Source of the DNA: Ruegeria marisrubri
GTDB lineage: Bacteria; Pseudomonadota; Alphaproteobacteria; Rhodobacterales; Rhodobacteraceae
NCBI RefSeq assembly: GCF_001507595.1
Contig: NZ_LQBQ01000023.1
Location: forward strand, 124,001-188,000
Direction of reading: 5' to 3'
Length of the DNA: 64,000 nucleotides
Part shown: piece by piece, positions 8,439 through 16,524 of the stretch
Layout of the letters: every line of letters begins with the position of its first letter
Position numbering within the stretch: the first letter of the stretch is position 1
Notes under the pieces: generated by a model
What the model saw: only the letters and a program-made list of their open reading frames with translations
Databases searched by the model: none
What the model was told of the DNA's origin: nothing
Program-made: the position numbers and the translations under genes

Positions 8439-9532
8439 GACTCCTGCTTCTGCTCCTTGTTCTGCTCCTGCCCGGCATTGCACCCGCCGGCGCGATCCGT
8501 CTGAAGGACCTGGTGGATTTCGATGGCGTGCGCGGCAATGATTTGATCGGGTATGGTCTGGTCGTCGGTCTGAACGGCACCGGCGACGGGCTGCGCAACG
8601 CACCATTCACAGAAGAGATCATGTCGAACATTCTGGAACGGCTTGGCGTCAACGTCGCTGGAGAGGAGCTCCGGCCGAAAAACGTGGCGGCCGTCTTTGT
8701 CACCGCCAGTCTGCCGCCTTTCGCTCGCGTCGGCAGTCAGATCGACGTTACGGTTTCGGCCATTGGTGACTCGAAAAGCTTGTTGGGCGGCACCCTGATC
8801 ATGACCCCGCTCAACGCTGCGGATGGTCAGATCTATGCGGTTGCGCAGGGAACCGTTTTGGCCGATGGCGTTGCGGCAGAGGGCGATGCGGCATCTGTCG
8901 TGCGTGGGGCTCCCACCGCCGGTGTAATCCCCGCGGGCGCACGTGTTGAACGGGAAATCGATTTCGATCTCGGGACCCTGACGCAGATGCGTCTGGCCTT
9001 GCGTGAGCCCGACTTCACCACCGCCAACCGGATCGAAGCCGCCGTCAACCGGGAGTTCAACCGCAGAGTTGCGGTAATGCGTGATTCCGGCACTGTTCAA
9101 ATAGACATCGCCGCCACACAGGCCCATTCGACGGCCCATGCCATCAGCCGCATCGAGAACATTCTGGTCGAGCCGGAACGAAAGGCGCGGGTTGTCGTCG
9201 ATCAGAGGTCCGGCACGATCGTAATGGGCGATGACGTGCGGATTTCGCGGGTTGCCGTTTCACAGGGCAACCTCACCCTACGGGTCGAAGAGGCGCCAAT
9301 CGTGGTCCAACCCAACCCTTTCGCCGAAGGGCAGACTGTAGTCGTGCCCAGAACCGTCGCCGGAATAGAGGAGGATCCGGGCACAAGGCTGGCGGAAGTT
9401 CCGGAGACGACGACACTTTCCGAGGTCGTTGCCGGCCTCAACGCGTTGGGTGTCTCACCCCGCGACATGATCGACATTCTCAAGACGATAAAGGCTGCCG
9501 GGGCCCTGCATGCCGAATTCGTCGTGCAGTGA
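8435..9532 (+). CDS. flgI: Flagellar P-ring protein FlgI
   Basis: A 365-residue periplasmic protein that polymerises into the P ring around the rod in the peptidoglycan layer. A signal peptide (residues 1-20, MRLLLLLLVLLLPGIAPAGA) precedes IRLKDLVDFDGVRGNDLIGY, the FlgI N-terminal signature. Further family blocks are GLVVGLNGTGDGL and RIENILVEPERKARVVVDQR; the C terminus is DMIDILKTIKAAGALHAEF. It is the last gene of the rightward hook unit; no flgH or flgA follows in this window. Confidence 0.95.
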   Translation: MRLLLLLLVLLLPGIAPAGAIRLKDLVDFDGVRGNDLIGYGLVVGLNGTGDGLRNAPFTEEIMSNILERLGVNVAGEELRPKNVAAVFVTASLPPFARVGSQIDVTVSAIGDSKSLLGGTLIMTPLNAADGQIYAVAQGTVLADGVAAEGDAASVVRGAPTAGVIPAGARVEREIDFDLGTLTQMRLALREPDFTTANRIEAAVNREFNRRVAVMRDSGTVQIDIAATQAHSTAHAISRIENILVEPERKARVVVDQRSGTIVMGDDVRISRVAVSQGNLTLRVEEAPIVVQPNPFAEGQTVVVPRTVAGIEEDPGTRLAEVPETTTLSEVVAGLNALGVSPRDMIDILKTIKAAGALHAEFVVQ

Positions 9533-9674
9533 ACTCCGGAATCACGGTCAAGCCGGCAGCCAGGTGATTTGCGCGGGTCAAAGTGCCGCCTCGCGACAAT
9601 CCGAACCCCGGCGGCAATGGCTCTTGGCCTTTTCGATGTAGCCACACCCCGGGCGATTCACGAACTCGGTCTGT

Positions 9675-10319
9675 CTATTTGCTTTTCCAACTGTCCAGCC
9701 ACTTCTGGAATCGTCCACGGGACTCTTCCAAGGCGTCGCTCGCGGCATAGTAGCCGTCCTCGACACTTTCTATCATGGGAACCACCTTTGCCTCGCGGAA
9801 CCGACGCCAGCGAACCCAAATAGCCCGCAACAGCGCGAAAAACAGAATCAGGAAGATGATGTTGAACCACGGGATTATGCGGACATCGGGCCCGTCGACC
9901 GGCTTGATGGACACGGCATTGGGAAAGATCGACAGGATCTCGCTCCGCCAGCCATAATGGGTAACAGCCACCCATTCCGGGTCTTCCTTGGTCGAAATTG
10001 CATCATTTGCCTCGGTATAGAGGTTCGCGGTGTCGAACTTGAAATAGGGGGGCCAGCCCCAGCCGGTATCCTCATTGCGATAGACGACAACCTTGCCATT
10101 CGGTCGCACCGCCTGAATGAACTGGACATCCCGGTTCGTCAGGTTCGCCGACTGGTCATCCGGCGAAGCCCAGAAAATCCGGGTCCAGTCGTTCAGCTCC
10201 TGCCGCTCTTCATAGGTATTGACGATCCGCACCACGTCATGTTGCGGCAACGTGTAATGCAAAAGAGCCGCAACACTGCCCCAGAAAATCAGGATAAACG
10301 CCCATTTCACATAGGCCAT
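9675..10319 (-). CDS. DUF1523 family membrane protein
   Basis: A 214-residue protein with an N-terminal membrane anchor (about residues 4-22), a periplasmic domain containing RNEDTGWGWPPYFKFDTANL, a second hydrophobic segment near residues 145-165 and a basic, charged cytoplasmic tail. The length, topology and GWPPYFKF block match the DUF1523 family found widely in Rhodobacteraceae; its function is unknown. It is convergent with flgI and 11 bp downstream of a small membrane-protein gene with which it probably forms an operon. Confidence 0.75.
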   Translation of the reverse strand: MAYVKWAFILIFWGSVAALLHYTLPQHDVVRIVNTYEERQELNDWTRIFWASPDDQSANLTNRDVQFIQAVRPNGKVVVYRNEDTGWGWPPYFKFDTANLYTEANDAISTKEDPEWVAVTHYGWRSEILSIFPNAVSIKPVDGPDVRIIPWFNIIFLILFFALLRAIWVRWRRFREAKVVPMIESVEDGYYAASDALEESRGRFQKWLDSWKSK

Positions 10320-10330
10320 GTGTCAACTCC

Positions 10331-10597
10331 TCACATGTAATTCACAACGTAGATAAGGGTCAGGATCGCGGCCCAGGGCACGAGATAAACCCCAAGGATC
10401 AGTTTGCGGCGAAAGGACTTGTCATAGGCCCGAAGCCCGCGCGCAACGAACGCTTCCTTGTCACCGACAATCTGCTTTCTTTCCCAATGTGCCTCCAGCT
10501 TCAAGCGCCGCACCCTGCGGGAATAGATCGACAGCCAGACATAGGCAATCGTCTGCACCACCAAAAGCCCCAGAAACAGCCGCACGGCTCCCGACAT
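10331..10597 (-). CDS. Small two-helix membrane protein, unknown function
   Basis: An 88-residue protein with hydrophobic segments at about residues 4-24 and 66-85, separated by a basic cytoplasmic stretch (YSRRVRRLKLEAHWERKQIV). I do not recognise a family. It is 11 bp before the DUF1523 gene, on the same strand, and its ATG almost abuts the stop of the broken small gene upstream (TGATATG), so the three are probably one transcript. The conserved-looking codon usage and operon position support it as real. Confidence 0.65.
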   Translation of the reverse strand: MSGAVRLFLGLLVVQTIAYVWLSIYSRRVRRLKLEAHWERKQIVGDKEAFVARGLRAYDKSFRRKLILGVYLVPWAAILTLIYVVNYM

Positions 10598-10598
10598 A

Positions 10599-10807
10599 TC
10601 AGCCCTTTCTTACCACGCCCCAAGGCCCGCCCCGCCGGATCATTTCATCGCTCGCCCGGACATCGTCGCTCATGTCGGACTCGTGCCCAAAGAGTGCGGC
10701 CCGCACGTCGCCTCGACCCGCGAGGTCAGCCCTTCGGTCCGCGCCTGGCTTTGCCGCACCTTCCCCTGCGTTTCCTCGATCAAGGCGTCAAATTGCTGGT
10801 TCGGCAT
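10599..10807 (-). pseudogene. Small gene, apparently split by a one-base frameshift
   Basis: From the ATG at 10807 (AGGATTGAG about 6-9 bases upstream) the frame reads MPNQQFDALIEETQGKVRQS and stays protein-like to ...GLTSRVEA, then becomes unlike protein and stops at 10670. In the adjacent frame, from about 10709, sequence resumes as DVRAALFGHESDMSDDVRAS and runs to a stop at 10599 placed exactly at the next gene's start. Joined, the frames give a hydrophilic protein of about 69 residues. Either a one-base deletion near 10707, a sequencing error, or two overlapping small genes would explain this. I do not recognise the family. Confidence 0.4.
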
Positions 10808-10991
10808 CGCGCTCAATCCTTTTGCCCAATACCTGCTTGAGATAGGGAATGTTACAAGGATTTACATCCCCTCGTTTTCAATCAATTCCAATGAACTGTG
10901 ACAAACTCGCGTACAAAAAGATAGACAACCGAAAGCACTTGCTCGCGATTGAAGGATGACCGGTAAAACGCGTCAACCCTTGAAAACCAAA
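10808..10991. other. Non-coding spacer with no recognisable gene
   Basis: The spacer between the small operon and the creatinase terminator is locally AT-richer than the surroundings (for example near 10850-10930), as expected for promoter DNA of the leftward operon. No convincing reading frame, tRNA or repeat was seen; overlapping plus-strand frames here look like shadows. Confidence 0.4.
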
Positions 10992-11014
10992 GGGCCGCCC
11001 GGTCAGGACGGCCC
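10992..11014 (-). terminator. Rho-independent terminator after the creatinase gene
   Basis: On the minus strand a hairpin GGGCCG / CGGCCC with an 11-base loop is followed by a T-rich run (TTTGGTTTT). It lies about 60 bp beyond the creatinase stop codon, after a copy of an intergenic repeat. Confidence 0.65.
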
Positions 11015-11019
11015 CATTT

Positions 11020-11067
11020 CATCTTTTCCAAAATACTCCCGCCGGAGGCATGGCCCGTCAGGGCCAT
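11020..11067 (-). repeat. Intergenic repeat, copy 1 (GGAGTATTT type)
   Basis: Just after the creatinase stop, the minus strand shows a hairpin ATGGCCC-TGAC-GGGCCAT followed by CCTCCGGCGGGAGTATTTTG and GAAAAGATGAA. The same GGAGTATTT...AAAAGATGAA module follows glcD at 18959-19015, also behind short GC-rich hairpins and in the same orientation relative to its gene. From memory, elements of this type are frequent between genes in Rhodobacteraceae; the role is unknown. Confidence 0.55.
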
Positions 11068-11073
11068 TCCACC

Positions 11074-12318
11074 TCAACCGACGACGTTGAATTCCGGTCC
11101 ATAGGGATACTTGGTGATGTTCTCGTTGCCGTCCTCGGTAATGATCAGGATGTCATGCTCACGATAGCCACCGGCGCCTGGCTGTCCGTCGGCGATGGTC
11201 AGCATCGGCTCCATCGAGATCACCATGCCCGGCTCCAACACCGTGTCGATGTCCTCGCGCAGCTCCAAACCCGCCTCGCGGCCGTAATAGTGCGACAGCA
11301 CCCCGAACGAGTGCCCATAGCCAAAGCTGCGATACTGCAGCAGGCCGCGCTCGGCGAAGAACTCGTTGATCTTGTGGGTCACCTCCGCACAGCTTGCGCC
11401 GGGTTTCAGCAACGAAATCCCCAGTTCATGCGCACCGATATTCGCTTCCCAGTAACGCAGGCTCGCCTCGTCAACCTCGCCCACGAACATGGTCCGCTCG
11501 AGCGCCGTGTAATAGCCCGAGATCATCGGGAAGGTGTTGAGCGACAGGATATCGCCCCGCTGCAGTACCCGGCCGGTCACCGGGTTGTGGGCCCCGTCGG
11601 TATTGATGCCCGACTGGAACCAGACCCAGGTGTCGCGGTACTCGGCATCCGGGAAGCGCCTGGCGATCTCAAGCTCCATCGCGTCGCGGCCCGCCATGGC
11701 CACGTCGATCTCGCGCACGCCTTCCTTGATCGCATCACGGATGGCGTAACCACCGACATCCGCCACTGCGGCCCCGGCACGGATCATCTCCAGCTCGGCC
11801 GGGCTCTTGTGCATCCGCTGCCGCATGGTCGCCTCATAGAGATCGACCAGCTTTGCCGGTTTCAGGAACGCCTCGAGCTTGCCCTGCTGCAACAGGGTCA
11901 GGTGGTCGCTCTCAAACCCGATCACCTTGCCCTCGCCGGTGACCGAGCGGATCGCGCGCCAGAAATTGTCACGCTGCCAGTCGGTATAGGTGATGTTGTC
12001 GCCATAGCAGCGCCGCCAGGGCTGTCCGGCGTCGATCCCGGCCGAGATGGTCACGCAGTCAGACGCGGTCACCACAAGGCCATAAGGCCGCCCGAACGAG
12101 CAATAGGTGAAGCCGGAATAGTAGGAAATGTTGTGCATCGAGGTGAACACGGCGGCTTCGACACCCTGATCGATCAGGATCTTGCGCAGACCGGCAATGC
12201 GGGCCTCGTATTCGGATTCGGCGAACTGCAGCGGCGCCTTTTCTCCGTTGTGAAACCGGTAGAAATCGGGGCGATCCGCGGCCGAGGTGAAGTTCAGATA
12301 GTTGGGAACAGCAGTCAT
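11074..12318 (-). CDS. Creatinase (creatine amidinohydrolase)
   Basis: A 414-residue M24-fold enzyme expected to split creatine into sarcosine and urea. Blocks matching Pseudomonas creatinase are FTSMHNISYYSGFTYCSFGR, the catalytic-His motif NTDGAHNPVT, YYTALERTMF, FGYGHSFG, ISMEPML and GGYREHDILI, with the key His and Glu residues retained. The related ectoine hydrolase DoeA is an alternative, but the similarity to creatinase is closer. The ATG at 12318 is preceded by GAGGAGGG; the open frame upstream to 12399 lacks such support. It is divergent from a semialdehyde dehydrogenase gene with palindromes between them. Confidence 0.82.
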   Translation of the reverse strand: MTAVPNYLNFTSAADRPDFYRFHNGEKAPLQFAESEYEARIAGLRKILIDQGVEAAVFTSMHNISYYSGFTYCSFGRPYGLVVTASDCVTISAGIDAGQPWRRCYGDNITYTDWQRDNFWRAIRSVTGEGKVIGFESDHLTLLQQGKLEAFLKPAKLVDLYEATMRQRMHKSPAELEMIRAGAAVADVGGYAIRDAIKEGVREIDVAMAGRDAMELEIARRFPDAEYRDTWVWFQSGINTDGAHNPVTGRVLQRGDILSLNTFPMISGYYTALERTMFVGEVDEASLRYWEANIGAHELGISLLKPGASCAEVTHKINEFFAERGLLQYRSFGYGHSFGVLSHYYGREAGLELREDIDTVLEPGMVISMEPMLTIADGQPGAGGYREHDILIITEDGNENITKYPYGPEFNVVG

Positions 12319-12371
12319 AGCGACCCTCCTCAAAAGGACGGTCCCGGCGTTCAGGACTGGGAAATCGGGCG

Positions 12372-12387
12372 CATGCGCTTGCGCATG
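12372..12387. promoter_or_regulatory. Inverted repeat between creatinase and gabD
   Basis: CATGCGC-TT-GCGCATG is a perfect seven-base inverted repeat with a two-base spacer, 54 bp upstream of the creatinase start. It is a candidate operator for either divergent gene. Confidence 0.4.
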
Positions 12388-12435
12388 AGGCGACGCCATC
12401 GCCAGAGCCCGCGCAATTTCTGCCTTATCGCCCGG

Positions 12436-12488
12436 ATTCGATCAAGTGGAACTTTGCGGATGCCTCCCGACAGACAATTTGATCAAAT
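12436..12488. promoter_or_regulatory. Two related GATCAA palindromes between creatinase and gabD
   Basis: ATTCGATCAAGT (12436-12447) and the perfect palindrome ATTTGATCAAAT (12477-12488) share the core TYGATCAA, and their centres are 41 bp apart, close to four helical turns. They lie in the 261-bp divergent spacer, 92-144 bp before gabD. Such pairs are typical of dimeric repressors that loop or bind cooperatively. No regulator gene is adjacent. Confidence 0.45.
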
Positions 12489-12579
12489 CTGGATTGATTC
12501 AACATCCCCAGTGGCCATAGACAAGTGCAGAGGCACCTGTTTGTGTGTCTGCAATCCCATTCCAACCGGAGGCCGAACC

Positions 12580-14055
12580 ATGCTGGACGCACCGACCGAT
12601 CTGAAATCGCTCCTGAAAAACCCGGAGTTGCTGGCAACCAAGGCTTACATCGGCGGCAATTGGGTCGATGGCGACAATGGTACCTTCGCCGTGACCAACC
12701 CGGCCCGCGGTGACGTGGTGGCCGAGGTGGCGGATGTCAGCCGCGCCCAAGTGGCCGGCGCCATCGCCCAGGCCGAAGCGGCCCAGAAGGAATGGGCGAA
12801 ATACACCGGCAAGGAACGCGCCGCGATCCTGCGCCGTTGGTATGACCTGATGATGGAAAACGCCGAGGATCTCGGCAAGATCCTGACCGCCGAACAGGGC
12901 AAGCCCCTGCCCGAGGCCATCGGCGAGATCGGCTATGGCGCCTCGTTCATCGAGTTCTTCGGCGAGCAGGCCAAGCGGGTCTATGGCGAGACTATCCCCG
13001 GCCACCAGCGCGACAAGCGGATCATGGTTCTGAAACAGCCGATCGGCGTGGCCGCCTCGATCACGCCGTGGAACTTCCCCAACGCCATGATCACCCGCAA
13101 GGCCGGCCCGGCGCTGGCCGCAGGCTGTTCCTTCGTCGCGCGCCCGGCGGCTGAGACGCCCCTGTCGGCGCTGGTGCTTGCGGTTCTGGCTGAACAGGCC
13201 GGCATCCCGGCAGGCGTGTTCAACGTGGTGCCGTCATCGCGCGCCAGCGAGATTGGCAAGGAATTCTGTGAAAACCCCGGCGTGCGCAAGCTGACCTTCA
13301 CCGGCTCGACCGAGGTCGGCCGCATCCTGCTGCGCCAGGCCGCTGACCAGGTAATGAAATGCTCGATGGAGCTGGGGGGCAACGCACCCTTCATCGTGTT
13401 CGACGATGCCGATCTGGATGCCGCTGTCGAGGGCGCAATGCTGTGCAAGTTCCGCAACAACGGCCAGACCTGCGTCTGCGCCAACCGGATCTATGTTCAG
13501 GCCGGCGTCTATGACGAATTCGCCGCCAAGCTGAAGGCCGCGGTCGAGGCGCTGAAAGTGGGCGATGGCCTGACCGAAGGCGTCAACACCGGGCCGCTCA
13601 TCAACGCCGAAGCGGTCGAAAAGGTGCAGGAACATCTGGCCGACGTGACCGCAAAGGGCGGTCGGATCCTGACCGGTGGCCTGCCACACGATCTGGGCGG
13701 CACCTTCTTCCAGCCGACCATCGTGACCGGCGTGACCCAGGACATGAAGGTGGCGCAAGAGGAAACGTTTGGCCCGCTGGCGCCGCTGTTCAAGTTCGAG
13801 GACGAGGATGAGGTGATCGCGATGGCCAATGACACCATCTTTGGTCTTGCCTCCTACTTCTATGCCAAGGACCTCAGCCGCGTCTGGAAAGTGGCCGAGG
13901 CGCTGGAATACGGCATCGTCGGCGTCAACACGGGCATCATCTCGACCGAGGTCGGCCCCTTTGGCGGCGTCAAGCAATCGGGCCTTGGCCGCGAAGGCAG
14001 CCACCACGGGATCGACGAGTATCTCGAGATGAAATACGTCTGCATGTCCGTCTGA
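12580..14055 (+). CDS. gabD: NAD(P)+-dependent succinate-semialdehyde dehydrogenase family protein
   Basis: A 491-residue aldehyde dehydrogenase, the usual GabD length. Cofactor motif ITPWNFPNAM is at 161-170, LTFTGSTEVG at 238-247, the general base Glu is in MELGGNAP (E264) and the nucleophile Cys in NNGQTCVCANR (C298). The substrate is probably succinate semialdehyde; other short aldehydes are possible. Residue 188 in the usual KPA cofactor motif is Arg (ARPA). The start at 12580 follows CCGGAGG; the open frame back to 11050 is a shadow of the creatinase gene. It is divergent from creatinase. Confidence 0.85.
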   Translation: MLDAPTDLKSLLKNPELLATKAYIGGNWVDGDNGTFAVTNPARGDVVAEVADVSRAQVAGAIAQAEAAQKEWAKYTGKERAAILRRWYDLMMENAEDLGKILTAEQGKPLPEAIGEIGYGASFIEFFGEQAKRVYGETIPGHQRDKRIMVLKQPIGVAASITPWNFPNAMITRKAGPALAAGCSFVARPAAETPLSALVLAVLAEQAGIPAGVFNVVPSSRASEIGKEFCENPGVRKLTFTGSTEVGRILLRQAADQVMKCSMELGGNAPFIVFDDADLDAAVEGAMLCKFRNNGQTCVCANRIYVQAGVYDEFAAKLKAAVEALKVGDGLTEGVNTGPLINAEAVEKVQEHLADVTAKGGRILTGGLPHDLGGTFFQPTIVTGVTQDMKVAQEETFGPLAPLFKFEDEDEVIAMANDTIFGLASYFYAKDLSRVWKVAEALEYGIVGVNTGIISTEVGPFGGVKQSGLGREGSHHGIDEYLEMKYVCMSV

Positions 14056-14098
14056 CCCGAGCGCGGATCAGACCGAGCGACGAATCGCAGAAAAGAAA

Positions 14099-14128
14099 CC
14101 GCCCCGCGCCTGGAGGAGCACGGGGCGG
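14099..14128 (-). terminator. Terminator hairpin between gabD and hsp20
   Basis: A stem CCGCCCCG / CGGGGCGG with a 14-base loop lies between the convergent genes. On the minus strand it is followed by TTTCTTTTC, so it best serves the small heat-shock gene; it may also slow transcription from gabD. Confidence 0.6.
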
Positions 14129-14200
14129 CGCGATAACCCAGGGAGGGAAGGATTATCGCATTTGGTTTTCGCGGTTCGGTTGCCGAAGCTTCGTGTAGCC

Positions 14201-14668
14201 TCAGTTCACGCTTTTCGCGTCAACCACGTCCTTTTCGATGGCCTTGGCCGAGGTGATCTCGATCCGGCGCGGTTTCAGCGCCTCGGGCACTTCGCGCACA
14301 AGGTCGATATGCAGCATTCCGTTCTCGTGGGTTGCCCCGGTCACGCGCACATGATCGGCCAGCGTAAAGCGGCGTTCGAATGCGCGGGTGGCGATGCCAC
14401 GGTGCAGATAGGTGCGTTCCTTGTCGTCGGCGGCTTTCTTGCCGGCAACCACAAGGGAGTTTTCCTTGACCTCGACCGACAGGTCCTGTTCCGAGAACCC
14501 GGCGACGGCGATCGAAATGCGATAGGCGTCGGGTGCGGTCTTTTCGATGTTGTAGGGTGGGTAGCTCGACTGAGCCACGTCATTTGCCAGCACCCGGTCC
14601 ATCAGGTCGGCAATCTGGTCAAAACCGATGCTGGCGCGATGCAGCGGGGTGAAATCAAAACTACGCAT
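14201..14668 (-). CDS. Small heat shock protein, Hsp20/IbpA family
   Basis: A 155-residue ATP-independent holdase that binds unfolding proteins. It has the IbpA-like N terminus MRSFDFTPLHRASIGFDQIA, the alpha-crystallin domain from about residue 40 (YPPYNIEKTAPDAYRISIAV, then ENSLVVAGKK, and YLHRGIATRAFERRFTLAD) and the ENGMLHIDLVREVPE segment before a C-terminal RRIEI motif, which acts as the I-x-I-type oligomerisation contact. The second ATG (14668) is chosen because AGAGG lies at proper distance from it. No clear heat-shock promoter could be identified upstream. Confidence 0.9.
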   Translation of the reverse strand: MRSFDFTPLHRASIGFDQIADLMDRVLANDVAQSSYPPYNIEKTAPDAYRISIAVAGFSEQDLSVEVKENSLVVAGKKAADDKERTYLHRGIATRAFERRFTLADHVRVTGATHENGMLHIDLVREVPEALKPRRIEITSAKAIEKDVVDAKSVN

Positions 14669-14795
14669 GGTCGTCATCCTCTTTTCACGAGCGATCTACG
14701 TTGGGTGCCCTCCGATCGGACGGGCGCTGTTGAATGGCCGAACCCCGACATCGGCGGTCCGGTAAATCCAGAAATGGGAAGCAGTTGACCGCAGT

Positions 14796-15614
14796 TCAAG
14801 ACCCGTCGGAGCGGATGAATTTCGCGCCCGAGCCTGACTTTCCCGATCCGACCTGCAAGCGCCGAATCGTGGCCTTGGGCCTGGGCGCGTCACGGCGCAA
14901 GCGGGCCTTCAGGTCACTGACGATCTTCGAGAGTTCCATCCCGAAACCAACCGTTTTTCCGTTTATCTTCCCACCGGCCGACACGACGGACAGAATCTGC
15001 CACCGCACCCCGTCTTTGGCGAGGATCGCCGATCCCGATGGCCCAAAGGTCACCTTGCAATCAAAGGCGATTATCCCCTGGCGGCGGTCCAGAATCCGGC
15101 AGGACCGCTGGCGCGAGATCGCCTCTTCCCGGCCCCGTCCATAAGAGGCGCCGCTGACCTCGGCCCCCGAAAGATTGCCGCTGTGCAGAGCAAAAGGGTT
15201 GGCCTGAGCGATGGAAATGGGTTCTTCCAGCCGCATCAGGGCGACATCCCTGCGGATTCTCTCGACCGAGACCGGCGCATTGGCAACGAAATCGGGATGC
15301 GTCACGATCTGGACAACCTTGCGATCGGCGACCGACTTGCCGTCGCGCAATCCGGCCCGGAACGTGACCTGCCCCGGGCCAAAGGGCTTGCCTGTCCTGC
15401 CGTCCAGGGCGCAATGCGCCGCCGTCAGCACCAGATCCGGCGCTATCAGCGTTCCGGTGCAAAAACCCGCATCCGCTATGTCCAATCGCCCGACTGCTTC
15501 CCACCCCAGCAGATCGTCACGGTCCGTCAGCCGCCTCATCCCGGCGTTCTGGGCAGCGGCCTGGGCCCCCAGTGCAACGGCCACGGCCAAGAGCAGAAGA
15601 AACTGGCGCATCAC
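14796..15614 (-). CDS. Exported trypsin-like serine protease (paralogue 1)
   Basis: A 272-residue protein with a signal peptide (about residues 1-21) and a chymotrypsin-fold domain. Catalytic residues are visible: His67 in LTAAHC, Asp123 in RRDVALMRL and Ser193 in FGPSGSAIL. The oxyanion motif GPSG differs from the usual GDSG, a variant seen in bacterial trypsin-like proteins. It shares its design and a C-terminal SGAKFIR tail with the next gene, which it overlaps by four bases (ATGA), so the two arose by tandem duplication and are co-translated. Substrate unknown. Confidence 0.82.
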   Translation of the reverse strand: MMRQFLLLLAVAVALGAQAAAQNAGMRRLTDRDDLLGWEAVGRLDIADAGFCTGTLIAPDLVLTAAHCALDGRTGKPFGPGQVTFRAGLRDGKSVADRKVVQIVTHPDFVANAPVSVERIRRDVALMRLEEPISIAQANPFALHSGNLSGAEVSGASYGRGREEAISRQRSCRILDRRQGIIAFDCKVTFGPSGSAILAKDGVRWQILSVVSAGGKINGKTVGFGMELSKIVSDLKARLRRDAPRPKATIRRLQVGSGKSGSGAKFIRSDGS

Positions 15615-16405
15615 GGTCTGACGAACTTGGCGCCAGAGCGCGTTTCCGATGCGCCGATTTCAGGGGACGACGAGCCAACCCCTCGCCCGGCCGACAGCTC
15701 GGCCTGCAACAATTCCAGTGACCCCTCAAGCGCAGTGCCCAGCGCAACACGGCGGCCTTCAAGCTCGGCTTTGGCCGAAACCACCGAGACGATACGGGGG
15801 CGATCGCCGGAAAAGGAAAAGATCGGGGCCCCGGACGAGCCGAAGTCGACATCGCAGGACATCACCAGAACGCCCCGCTGGCGGGCAATCACCGAGCACA
15901 CTTCCTGCAACGAGGGTGCCTCGGCGCGATCCTTGGCGTAAGAGACGACGCCCACGTCCTCTCCGCGCGCCGGGCGGCGGCCTGTCTCGAACGGGATGAC
16001 CGCGGTATTCCGGATCGGCTGCAGCAGTTCGATCAGGGCCACGTCGTTTCTTACGCGCTCGGTCGAAGCGGCCCCGTCGTAGCGGTAGTCGGGATGCGCC
16101 ACGACCTGCCGCACCGAGCGATAGGCCAGGGCCCGCCCGCGCCGCCAGCCTGCAAGAAATTCCATCCGCGCGGGGTCGATACGTTTTCGTGTGACCTTGT
16201 CATAGAGACAATGCGCCGCCGTCAAAACCAGCGTGGGCGCAATAAGGGCCCCCGTGCAAAACCCGGTGCCGTCAATATCCAGCCGCCCCACCGCCATCCA
16301 GTCCCGGCCAGCATCAGACGTGTCCAGGCTTTTCAACCCGGAATCCTCGGCCGCAGCTGCGAGCGGCAGAAGCGTCAATGCAAGTGCTCGGATCCAATTG
16401 CGCAC
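15611..16405 (-). CDS. Exported trypsin-like serine protease (paralogue 2)
   Basis: A 264-residue paralogue of the downstream gene. A signal peptide covers about residues 1-19, then the triad His65 (LTAAHC), Asp121 (RNDVALIEL) and Ser191 (FGSSGAPIF). Like its partner it carries an NGTGFCTG-type strand (DGTGFCTGALIAP) before the His loop and a C-terminal SGAKFVRP tail. It is the first gene of the pair. The conserved tail outside the protease domain may be a localisation or partner-binding element; this is inference. Confidence 0.82.
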   Translation of the reverse strand: MRNWIRALALTLLPLAAAAEDSGLKSLDTSDAGRDWMAVGRLDIDGTGFCTGALIAPTLVLTAAHCLYDKVTRKRIDPARMEFLAGWRRGRALAYRSVRQVVAHPDYRYDGAASTERVRNDVALIELLQPIRNTAVIPFETGRRPARGEDVGVVSYAKDRAEAPSLQEVCSVIARQRGVLVMSCDVDFGSSGAPIFSFSGDRPRIVSVVSAKAELEGRRVALGTALEGSLELLQAELSAGRGVGSSSPEIGASETRSGAKFVRP

Positions 16406-16524
16406 CTGGTTCCCTCCGGTCTCCTCCCCCGGTCAGTCTGATACGGGCAAGCCTTGACGAAAATAGGGCATCGGTCCAGCGCGCAGTTTGAAACAACGCA
16501 CTGATGCGGTGCTGCATCAGTATC

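Noticed and set aside
11050..12579. N-terminal extension of the semialdehyde dehydrogenase frame to about 1000 residues
   Set aside because: The extension is antisense to creatinase; a good ribosome-binding site and the usual protein start are at 12580.
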